Notes under the pieces: model-generated | What the model saw: the letters and a program-made list of their open reading frames with translations, nothing else | Databases searched by the model: none | Told to the model about the DNA's origin: nothing | Part shown: piece by piece, positions 1-4,841 of the stretch | Position numbering within the stretch: the stretch's first letter is position 1 | Layout of the letters: the number at the start of each line of letters is the position of its first letter | Assembly (NCBI GenBank): GCA_018818345.1 | Contig: JAHISI010000014.1 | Span: forward strand, 1 to 5,393 | DNA: 5,393 nucleotides | Direction of reading: 5' to 3' | From: Patescibacteria group bacterium | Lineage (GTDB): Bacteria; Patescibacteriota; Dojkabacteria; SC72 | Program-made: the position numbers and the translations under genes

Positions 1-921
1 AGCCAGATTAATTCGTACAACAGTAACAAATAAACAAAAAACTATAATAAAAGAAATACTTGCCAAAGTTATGACTCTCTTAGAAAGTTCTTTAATTGAT
101 AATAATATGAACACTAAATACAAAAGCAAAGCTATGAGAAAAACGGGGAATATAGGTCGAAAACAATTTGCAATACCTAATACAAGCCCTAAAGCTATTG
201 AATAAAGAACTGATTTTTTAATATCACCTTCGACTATACATTTAGACATTAAATAGATTAGATATACCCCAGCAATAATAAAAAAATTAACCGCTATAAC
301 TGGCAGAGAAAGAGTTGAGAATAGGATATTAAAGGGACTTAACATCCACAAAACTAATCCCACAAATGGTGCAATTGATTTTGGTTTCGTTATCTGTTTG
401 ATAAAGGTAAAAACAATTAATGATGCAGAGATATCAAATATTGAATTTAGCACAATAGTTGCTAGCCAAGAATTGTTAAAAATCTTTATCATAAGTCCCA
501 ATATATCAGTGTAGGCAACAAGGTATGGAAAGAATCCTAAATAAAATTTGTTAGCGATACCATTCCCTGCTGCAATTGATGTTGCATTTTTTAAAAATTG
601 TGCAGGGTCTGAGATCGGCTTGTAGTCAAAGTAGAAAAAAATGAAAAACCTCAGTATCAAACCAATTATGATAATAATCAGACATAATAGAATTGTTCTC
701 CCTTTCTCATTGTTATAGATTATCTCTTTAAGTTGAGCAATTCTCTTCCATAATTTCGGTAAAAATATGTTGATACCTAATACAAACACAATAAGCGCTA
801 AAATAGGTAATAAGAAGAGTGCGTAGTCAATTGTTCGGATATTACTTAGCAAGAACCATATAGATACAATACTAGAAAGAAATATAATAGCGGAAGATAT
901 GTGTTTTATGAAGTTTTTCAT
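1..921 (-). CDS. GT-C superfamily (PMT/ArnT-like) membrane glycosyltransferase, partial
   Basis: The frame is open from an ATG at 921 to the left edge, giving the N-terminal 307 residues; the C-terminus lies outside the window. Nearly all of it is hydrophobic. Likely membrane segments are near residues 9-27, 33-53, 76-98, 128-147, 152-175, 184-204, 206-226, 236-253, 255-276 and 284-303. After the third segment an outward loop carries SDPAQFLKNA and then AAGNGI (about 104-122). This resembles the first-loop acidic motif of GT-C glycosyltransferases (D, then an aromatic, then A...GxG), with D105 as candidate catalytic or metal-binding residue. A later FRPIF (254-258) fits the Arg-Pro motif common in these proteins. 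Such enzymes use polyprenyl-phosphate sugars to glycosylate envelope lipids, polymers or proteins; the substrate here cannot be told. The assignment rests on topology and short motifs, so another polytopic envelope protein is possible. It is divergent from the NagZ gene. Confidence 0.6.
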   Translation of the reverse strand, partial: MKNFIKHISSAIIFLSSIVSIWFLLSNIRTIDYALFLLPILALIVFVLGINIFLPKLWKRIAQLKEIIYNNEKGRTILLCLIIIIIGLILRFFIFFYFDYKPISDPAQFLKNATSIAAGNGIANKFYLGFFPYLVAYTDILGLMIKIFNNSWLATIVLNSIFDISASLIVFTFIKQITKPKSIAPFVGLVLWMLSPFNILFSTLSLPVIAVNFFIIAGVYLIYLMSKCIVEGDIKKSVLYSIALGLVLGIANCFRPIFPVFLIALLLYLVFILLSIKELSKRVITLASISFIIVFCLFVTVVRINLA

Positions 922-931
922 TCTAAATTAA

Positions 932-940
932 AGTATAACA
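932..940 (-). promoter_or_regulatory. Extended -10 promoter for the glycosyltransferase gene
   Basis: Read on the minus strand this is TGTTATACT, an extended -10 element (TGn plus TATACT). It ends 10 nt before the ATG at 921, so transcription should begin about 4 nt before the start codon, giving an almost leaderless mRNA. No convincing -35 hexamer was found 15-19 nt upstream. There is no Shine-Dalgarno sequence between the box and the ATG. Confidence 0.5.
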
Positions 941-971
941 TCGTTAGTAATTAATTAGTATATAGATATGT

Positions 972-985
972 GTGAGTCTACTCAC
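972..985. promoter_or_regulatory. 14-bp dyad, candidate operator
   Basis: GTGAGTCTACTCAC has two perfect 6-bp inverted arms around a 2-bp centre. It lies between the -10 box of the leftward glycosyltransferase gene (932-940) and the -35 of the rightward NagZ gene (1014-1019). That is a suitable place for a repressor or activator that acts on both. As RNA it could form only a 5-bp hairpin with a four-base loop, and no U-tract follows, so it is not a terminator. No regulator gene is visible in the window. Confidence 0.25.
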
Positions 986-1013
986 CATTCTGTATCATCT
1001 CTTTCAGGCCTTT

Positions 1014-1041
1014 TTGCGTTTTAAACAATAAAATATATAAT
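1014..1041 (+). promoter_or_regulatory. Promoter of the NagZ-like gene, leaderless type
   Basis: A perfect TATAAT lies at 1036-1041, preceded at a 16-bp spacing by TTGCGT (1014-1019), a partial -35. Only five bases separate the -10 box from the ATG at 1047, so the usual start 6-7 nt downstream would fall on or next to the start codon. The mRNA would then lack a 5' leader and a Shine-Dalgarno sequence. Confidence 0.6.
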
Positions 1042-1046
1042 CAAGT

Positions 1047-2198
1047 ATGAAAAGAATTCTTTTAATCGGTGTGATCTTAATCAGTCTCCTCGCTTTAACA
1101 ATACCCTCCTACATATACCTTAAAAAGACATTTTTAAAACCCTCAATTACCTCTCAGAACAATACCTCTGAACATAGAGACATAGAACCAACTCCTCCAG
1201 AAGAAATAATCCTAAATAATATGACCAATGAAGAAAAAGTAGGACAACTCTTCATGTTTGGAATAAACGGTACAACCCTCACAGAAGAAACTAAACTCTT
1301 CCTTACAGAACATAATATTGGAGGAGTAATCCTCTATGCTAAGAATGTATCAACTGAATCACAAGTATTTACACTCATACAACAATTACAAACTACAAAC
1401 CCAATCCCACTATTCATATCCATAGATCAAGAAGGGGGAATAGTTGCTAGATTAAAATGGAATGATACATTAACCATAGCTCAAGAAGATATTAAGACAC
1501 CACAACAGGCATACACAGTGGCGAAAGATAGGGGAGAGATACTAAAAGAATTAGGTATTAATATGAATCTCGCACCAGTAGTAGAATACATTACAGACAA
1601 AAACTCATTCCTTTACAATAGAGTCTTTAGAGGATCTAAAGATGATGTCGCACAAAAGGGAATATCCTCAATACAAGGCTATCAAGATTCAGGTATCATA
1701 GCTGTACTTAAACATTATCCTGGACATGCCAATCTATCTCCAGACTCACATTACTCCTTACCAGTTGTAAATATTACAGCCAAACAATGGGATGAATATA
1801 TACAACCATTTAGTAGAATACTAAAACGAACCAATGTAGATGGAATAATGGTAGGACATATTATGTATCCCAACATAGATACTCACCCAGCAACCCTTTC
1901 AAAAGAAATTATTAGTAATCGCCTAACAACAGATCTTCAGTACGAAGGCCTCGTTATATCTGACGACATGGGTATGGATGCATTAGATAATCAAGGAACC
2001 ATAGCTGAGGTTGCTAAACAAGCAATAGAAGCAGGAAATGACATATTGATATATACAACAGCAGATACATCCATACAACAACAGGTATATGATTACATCT
2101 TACAAGAAGTAAGTAATGGGGAGATGAATATAGATGAGAAGGTATTGAAGATTTTAAGAGAAAAGATTACATACGGAATAATTACTACAAGCCATTAG
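1047..2198 (+). CDS. nagZ: Glycoside hydrolase family 3, NagZ-type beta-N-acetylhexosaminidase, membrane-anchored
   Basis: NagZ-type enzymes release beta-linked N-acetylglucosamine from peptidoglycan fragments. The protein has 383 residues. A Lys/Arg start and a hydrophobic stretch (about 4-25) form an uncleaved anchor or signal sequence; no lipobox cysteine is seen. A polar linker (about 31-55) follows, then a single family 3 TIM-barrel domain (about 56-380). Visible family motifs are KVGQLFMFG (64-72), GGVILY (92-97), SIDQEGG (125-131), KHYPGHANLSPDSH (222-235), GHIMYPNID (270-278) and SDDMGMDAL (305-313). By homology D306 is the nucleophile and D233/H235 the Asp-His acid/base pair. The Arg usual after DQEGG is Ile (I132), but R135 is kept. 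There is no second GH3 domain, as in short NagZ. The anchor suggests action outside the cytoplasmic membrane, unlike cytosolic E. coli NagZ. The start fits the leaderless promoter. The stop is only 5 nt before the next -35 box and no private terminator is seen, so read-through into the first small RNA is likely. Confidence 0.9.
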   Translation: MKRILLIGVILISLLALTIPSYIYLKKTFLKPSITSQNNTSEHRDIEPTPPEEIILNNMTNEEKVGQLFMFGINGTTLTEETKLFLTEHNIGGVILYAKNVSTESQVFTLIQQLQTTNPIPLFISIDQEGGIVARLKWNDTLTIAQEDIKTPQQAYTVAKDRGEILKELGINMNLAPVVEYITDKNSFLYNRVFRGSKDDVAQKGISSIQGYQDSGIIAVLKHYPGHANLSPDSHYSLPVVNITAKQWDEYIQPFSRILKRTNVDGIMVGHIMYPNIDTHPATLSKEIISNRLTTDLQYEGLVISDDMGMDALDNQGTIAEVAKQAIEAGNDILIYTTADTSIQQQVYDYILQEVSNGEMNIDEKVLKILREKITYGIITTSH

Positions 2199-2203
2199 GA
2201 TTG

Positions 2204-2232
2204 TTGACATATTTATTTCACGATGCTAATGT
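2204..2232 (+). promoter_or_regulatory. Promoter of small RNA copy 1
   Basis: A perfect -35 TTGACA (2204-2209) is followed after exactly 17 bp by TAATGT (2227-2232), a weak -10 helped by an upstream TG (2224-2225). It begins 5 nt after the nagZ-like stop codon. The predicted transcription start is near 2239, just before the first stem-loop. Its -10 is weaker than that of copy 2. Confidence 0.65.
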
Positions 2233-2238
2233 ATAGAT

Positions 2239-2333
2239 ACGCAACTACCCGGTCGTAGTTGATAGAAAGAAGAGGCAGGAATCTAACCAATTCCAACTAT
2301 TTAATTAGTACATGCTTCTTCTTTCGCCTTTTT
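2239..2333 (+). ncRNA. Predicted structured small RNA, copy 1
   Basis: No known RNA family was recognised. From a start near 2239 the RNA folds by eye into four helices. P1 is a 7-bp hairpin (CAACTAC 2242-2248 with GTAGTTG 2255-2261, loop CCGGTC). P2 is a 13-bp stem (GAAAGAAGAGGCA 2265-2277 with TGCTTCTTCTTTC 2313-2325, one G-U pair). Inside P2 are P3 (GGAAT 2278-2282 with ATTCC 2290-2294) and a weak P4 (ACTA 2296-2299 with TAGT 2306-2309). The end is GCC followed by five Ts. P2 closes a three-way junction, and its 3' arm plus the T-tract can act as terminator. The only open frame begins at 2312, in the 3' arm, and runs past the predicted end, so a coding role is unlikely. It could also end the upstream nagZ-like transcript. 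Confidence 0.6.
2313..2333 (+). terminator. Terminator-like 3' end of small RNA copy 1
   Basis: The 3' arm of the 13-bp P2 stem (2313-2325) is followed by GCC and a run of five Ts (2329-2333). A second possible helix pairs AAGAGGC (2270-2276) with GCCTTTT (2326-2332), reaching into the T-tract and excluding P2. Either fold puts a stable helix next to the U-tract. It may also stop read-through from the nagZ-like gene. Confidence 0.5.
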
Positions 2334-2382
2334 ACAACCTTTTCCATCAATATCACATATTTACTACAAGTCTTAATCTTTG

Positions 2383-2411
2383 TTGACATGTTCATTGTAC
2401 GGTGATAATAT
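2383..2411 (+). promoter_or_regulatory. Promoter of small RNA copy 2
   Basis: A perfect TTGACA (2383-2388), a 17-bp spacer and TAATAT (2406-2411) with an extended TG at 2403-2404. The start is predicted near 2418. The spacer differs from copy 1 at several positions while both hexamer positions and the spacing are kept, which suggests a working sigma-70-type promoter in each copy. Confidence 0.7.
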
Positions 2412-2417
2412 ACTGAT

Positions 2418-2512
2418 ATTCAACTACCTGATCGTAGTTGATAGAAAGAAGAGGCAGGGACCCAATCATTCCCAACTATTTAATTAGTACATGCTTCTTC
2501 TTTTGCCTTTTT
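2418..2512 (+). ncRNA. Predicted structured small RNA, copy 2
   Basis: It has the same architecture as copy 1. P1 is CAACTAC 2421-2427 with GTAGTTG 2434-2440, loop CTGATC. P2 is 2444-2456 with 2492-2504, where the outer G-C pair has become G-U. P3 is GGGA 2457-2460 with TCCC 2470-2473; its third pair is G-C where copy 1 has A-U, a compensatory change. P4 is unchanged (2475-2488). The end is GCC followed by five Ts (2505-2512). The purine-rich 5' arm of P2 and pyrimidine-rich 3' arm could in principle bind other transcripts or the sister RNA. No target was identified and the function is unknown. Confidence 0.6.
2492..2512 (+). terminator. Terminator-like 3' end of small RNA copy 2
   Basis: The P2 3' arm (2492-2504) is followed by GCC and five Ts (2508-2512), as in copy 1. 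On the other strand the YggU-like gene ends at 2539 and is followed by six Ts (read on the minus strand, 2524-2529) without a clear hairpin. The two transcripts therefore converge here. Confidence 0.5.
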
Positions 2513-2538
2513 ACAACCTTTTGAAAAAAGTATTCCCA

Positions 2539-2757
2539 CTATTCAGAAATCTCTACAATCTTCTTCCTACTTTTAAATCCTAACTTGATTTTCAGATTAC
2601 TCTGAGGAATATTTAAATACTGAGAAAGAAGATATATTACAGAAATATTTGCCTTTCCATCCTTAGAAGGAGACTTAGTAAATACATGGTAAACCTCATT
2701 CTCAAGTTTGACCTCATCCTTCTTCGCATTTGCTTTTACTAATACTGTTATGTTCAT
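2539..2757 (-). CDS. YggU/DUF167 family small protein
   Basis: The 72-residue protein begins MNITVLVKANAKKDEV and ends near KSRKKIVEI. It matches the short DUF167/YggU family: a basic-rich first strand with the NAKK motif, a central SPSKDGKANISVIYLLSQYL resembling the usual P..GkAN..l...La, and a C-terminal strand with a K/R-rich turn before the final V-E-I. The family's molecular function is not established. An in-frame ATG at 2775 would add six residues, but 2757 is preferred: it starts at the usual family N-terminus, and a TATACT box ends 6 nt upstream, as at obg and the nagZ-like gene. It is divergent from obg and convergent with the small RNAs. In E. coli yggU lies close to yggW (hemW); a HemW-like gene is also close here, though not adjacent. 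Confidence 0.8.
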   Translation of the reverse strand: MNITVLVKANAKKDEVKLENEVYHVFTKSPSKDGKANISVIYLLSQYLNIPQSNLKIKLGFKSRKKIVEISE

Positions 2758-2763
2758 ACCATG

Positions 2764-2769
2764 AGTATA
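2764..2769 (-). promoter_or_regulatory. -10 box of the YggU-like gene, leaderless type
   Basis: Read on the minus strand this is TATACT, followed by six bases and the ATG at 2757. The predicted start falls on or beside that codon. If the upstream ATG at 2775 were used, this box would lie inside the coding region, so it supports the shorter protein. No clear -35 hexamer is seen. Confidence 0.5.
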
Positions 2770-2802
2770 TATCATATTAGAAGAGATAGCTTGGAAAGAA
2801 GA

Positions 2803-2811
2803 TGATATAAT
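2803..2811 (+). promoter_or_regulatory. Extended -10 promoter of obg, leaderless type
   Basis: TGATATAAT is an extended -10 with a perfect TATAAT (2806-2811). Six bases (ACCAAC) then lead to the ATG at 2818, so transcription should start at the start codon. No good -35 is present at normal spacing, which is common for extended -10 promoters. The block TATAATACCAACAT recurs exactly at 4810-4823. Confidence 0.6.
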
Positions 2812-2817
2812 ACCAAC

Positions 2818-3753
2818 ATGTTACAAGACAAAGTAAAAATACGAATAGAATCAGGAAAAGGTGGAGAAGGATCCGTTGCTATGTATGCTAATCGCTGCTC
2901 TGGTGGAGATGGAGGAAAAGGTGGTGATGTATATCTCAAAGGCTCTATGCATACATATGACCTAAGTCGCTTCGACCCAGAGAAGATCTACAAAGCACCT
3001 AACGGATTACCAGGTCAACAAAAAGAAAGAAAAGGAGACAAGGTAGAAGACCTAACACTAATTCTTCCACTGACTACAGAAGTATATCTTGAGAACAATC
3101 TGATTGGGAAGATAGAGAATGATGGACAAGTATTAAAGATATTGGAAGGTGGAGTAGGTGGATATGGAAATGCTACATTAATTAGGAATAGGGAGTGGAG
3201 ATCAAATGACAAGGAAAGAGCAAATCAGATGGGAGTATATACTCTCGTTCTTAAGCTAAAATCTGATGTCATATTCATTGGATATCCTAATGCAGGCAAA
3301 TCAAGCCTTTTAAACGAATTAACCAATGCTCATGTAAAGACTGCGGCATATCAATTCACTACACTAGAACCACAGTTAGGTATTATGGATGGCCTTGTCC
3401 TTATGGATCTCCCAGGCCTCATAGAAGGTACATATGATGGGAAGGGACTTGGTACTAGTTTTGTTAAACATACTGAAAACTGTAAATTAGTAGCACACTT
3501 TGTAAGCCTAGAAGATGAAGATCCATACCAGAGCTATACCAGCATGAGGGAAGAGATAAGGAAAATTAGTAAGGATATGTATGAGAAACCAGAGATAGTA
3601 GTTCTTACTAAAACAGATATGGTGGATGAGAAGGTATTAGCAGAAGTAACAAAAACATTCAAAGACAAAGGTATAAAAGTGCTAAGTACATGTATCATAG
3701 ATGAACAATCAATTGATCAACTAAAGGAAACTTTCAAAAGTGCCCTGAAATGA
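2818..3753 (+). CDS. obg: Obg-family GTPase lacking the C-terminal OCT domain
   Basis: Obg proteins are GTPases that act in 50S ribosomal subunit maturation and growth control. This one has 311 residues. The N-terminal Obg fold (about 1-148) shows the glycine-rich signature: GKGGEGS (13-19), SGGDGGKGGDV (28-38), GLPGQ (63-67) and GGVGGYGN (111-118). The G domain (about 149-311) has the P-loop GYPNAGKSS (155-163), switch I YQFTTLEPQLG (178-188), DLPGLIEG (197-204) and TKTD (264-267). TKTD stands where NKxD is usual, so the base-recognition Asn is replaced by Thr. The G5 region near 289-293 is weak. The protein stops right after the G domain. The OCT domain is absent, and most bacterial Obg proteins are longer. 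The start is set by the leaderless promoter and the family N-terminus. Its stop overlaps the next start (ATGA). Confidence 0.9.
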   Translation: MLQDKVKIRIESGKGGEGSVAMYANRCSGGDGGKGGDVYLKGSMHTYDLSRFDPEKIYKAPNGLPGQQKERKGDKVEDLTLILPLTTEVYLENNLIGKIENDGQVLKILEGGVGGYGNATLIRNREWRSNDKERANQMGVYTLVLKLKSDVIFIGYPNAGKSSLLNELTNAHVKTAAYQFTTLEPQLGIMDGLVLMDLPGLIEGTYDGKGLGTSFVKHTENCKLVAHFVSLEDEDPYQSYTSMREEIRKISKDMYEKPEIVVLTKTDMVDEKVLAEVTKTFKDKGIKVLSTCIIDEQSIDQLKETFKSALK

Positions 3754-4814
3754 ACCCCCTAAACATATACATCCATATTCCATTTTGTTTTGCTAAATGT
3801 CCTTACTGTGCATTCTTCTCATGTACCAACTGTGAAGATACATATGACGAATATTTCAATACACTAAACAGAGAAATCCTTACCAAATCAAAACTGTATA
3901 AAGATAGAGAAATACAAACCATATATATAGGAGGAGGAACACCCAACCTAGTACCATATAAATATATAGTGGAATGTATAGAAAATATAAAAAAGAATTT
4001 TCAATTAAGTAAGGATATAGAAATAACCATAGAACAATATCCACAATACATAACAAAGGAATCATTAGAAGCCTACCAAGCAGTAGGTATAAATAGGATA
4101 AGTATAGGATTACAAGCAACAGATGACACTCAATTACAACAGTTAAGTAGAAGATATACATATGAAGAATTCATAGAGAAATATAACCTTGTAAAAGAAG
4201 TAGGATTTAATGATATTGGTATCGACCTCATCTTTGGCTATCCTAATCAAACCCTAATTCAATGGAAGAGGACATTAGAACTTGTTACAGCGCTAGATAT
4301 TCAACATATATCCTGTTACAGTCTTGAAGTAGAAGAGGGAACACCATATGGAAAATTAAATGAGCAGGGGAAGCTGGGCTTACCTTCAGAAGTCTTAGAT
4401 AGAGAGATGTACCATTATGCGTGTAAATATCTCAACGAGAATGGTTTCAAACAATATGAAATATCTAACTTTGCAAAAGAAGGATATGAATGTAAACATA
4501 ATCTTAACTTCTGGCATTACCAAGACTATATTGGCCTCGGAGCTGGAGCATATTCGAGAGTAGATAACACTAAATCACATAACCCAGAAGATATACAAAA
4601 ATATATACAAGGAGAATGGGATATTGAAAAAGAGACAACCACTCCTAGGGACGAAGAAATTGAAAAACTTATGCTCGGACTTAGACTAAATGAAGGTATT
4701 AAATATGATGAGAATATATTTCAAAAGGAATACATGGTAAGAGTGAAAGAGCGGATGGTACTTAATACAGAAGGAAAAGATATGTATAACAAAGTTGTGC
4801 AGAAAGTGGTATAA
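3750..4814 (+). CDS. hemW: HemW-like radical SAM protein
   Basis: HemW proteins are radical SAM proteins related to oxygen-independent coproporphyrinogen dehydrogenase; studied members bind heme and act as heme chaperones. The 354-residue protein begins with IYIHIPFC and the 4Fe-4S motif CFAKCPYC (C13, C17, C20). It continues with YIGGGTPN (59-66), RISIGLQ (116-122), IDLIFGYPNQT (158-168), HISCYSLEVEEGTPY (186-200), YEISNFA (236-242), the HemW-type HNLNFW (250-255), and GLGAGAYS (262-269). Family-typical E-x-N-P-G after the third strand reads EQYPQ (95-99), losing Asn and Gly, and the LGRxH motif reads LSRRY. The C-terminal HemN_C part is short after LRLNEGI (311-317). It lacks the extra Cys pattern of true HemN. 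The start overlaps the obg stop by ATGA without a Shine-Dalgarno sequence, which suggests translational coupling. Whether this organism makes or uses heme cannot be told. Confidence 0.85.
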   Translation: MNPLNIYIHIPFCFAKCPYCAFFSCTNCEDTYDEYFNTLNREILTKSKLYKDREIQTIYIGGGTPNLVPYKYIVECIENIKKNFQLSKDIEITIEQYPQYITKESLEAYQAVGINRISIGLQATDDTQLQQLSRRYTYEEFIEKYNLVKEVGFNDIGIDLIFGYPNQTLIQWKRTLELVTALDIQHISCYSLEVEEGTPYGKLNEQGKLGLPSEVLDREMYHYACKYLNENGFKQYEISNFAKEGYECKHNLNFWHYQDYIGLGAGAYSRVDNTKSHNPEDIQKYIQGEWDIEKETTTPRDEEIEKLMLGLRLNEGIKYDENIFQKEYMVRVKERMVLNTEGKDMYNKVVQKVV

Positions 4815-4815
4815 T
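4807..4815 (+). promoter_or_regulatory. Extended -10 promoter over the hemW stop codon
   Basis: TGGTATAAT (extended -10; TATAAT at 4810-4815) overlaps the TAA stop of the HemW-like gene (4812-4814). It shares the 14-bp block TATAATACCAACAT with the obg promoter. Here the position of the obg ATG is occupied by ATA, and the next in-frame ATG is at 4842. The mRNA would then carry a leader of about 20 nt with no Shine-Dalgarno sequence. No -35 was found. Confidence 0.45.
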
Positions 4816-4841
4816 ACCAACATAATCTCCACAACATATAC

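Larger units (their letters stand above)
2201..2343 (+). repeat. Direct repeat copy 1: small-RNA gene cassette
   Basis: This 143-bp unit matches 2380-2522 without gaps at a constant offset of 179 bp. I count about 20 mismatches (about 86% identity). The unit spans a whole transcription cassette: TTGACA promoter, stem-loops and the run of Ts. Differences gather in the promoter spacer and the predicted loops. Both arms of the 5' hairpin are identical, and the long stem differs at one base that still pairs. The pattern suggests selection on RNA structure. Confidence 0.9.
2380..2522 (+). repeat. Direct repeat copy 2: small-RNA gene cassette
   Basis: This is the second 143-bp unit, without insertions or deletions against 2201-2343. 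A 36-bp spacer (2344-2379) with no recognised feature separates the copies. There are no terminal inverted repeats or target-site duplications, so a tandem gene duplication explains it better than transposition. The unit ends 16 bp before the stop codon of the converging YggU-like gene. Confidence 0.9.

Noticed and set aside
2239..2333. tRNA or 6S RNA
   Set aside because: There is no cloverleaf, anticodon arm of proper size or TPsiC-like GTTCGA. The RNA is too short for 6S and lacks its long rod with a central bubble.
2312..2386. 24-codon frame starting in the 3' arm of small RNA copy 1, with a similar start at 2491 in copy 2
   Set aside because: The frames begin just before the predicted terminator, run past it, and diverge after about ten codons between the copies. 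No conserved peptide is supported.
2201..2522. CRISPR array, MITE or insertion sequence remnant
   Set aside because: There are only two long units with a single 36-bp spacer, no terminal inverted repeats, no target duplication and no transposase or cas gene.
3015..3212. Minus-strand open frame inside obg
   Set aside because: It is antisense to the conserved Obg fold, with no promoter, no recognisable motif and low-complexity composition; a by-product of the real gene's codon use.
3750..3756. UGA recoded as glycine (as in Gracilibacteria and Absconditabacteria)
   Set aside because: No internal TGA occurs in any long frame, and the obg TGA sits in a typical ATGA stop/start overlap.
3880..4161. 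Minus-strand open frame inside hemW rich in Leu, Ile and Tyr
   Set aside because: The apparent membrane protein arises from the reverse complement of ATA-, AGA- and GAA-rich codons. The plus strand here encodes clear radical SAM motifs.
3750..4814. True HemN (oxygen-independent coproporphyrinogen dehydrogenase)
   Set aside because: The protein is short, has only the CxxxCxxC cluster without the fourth Cys of HemN, and carries the HemW-type HNxxFW motif.
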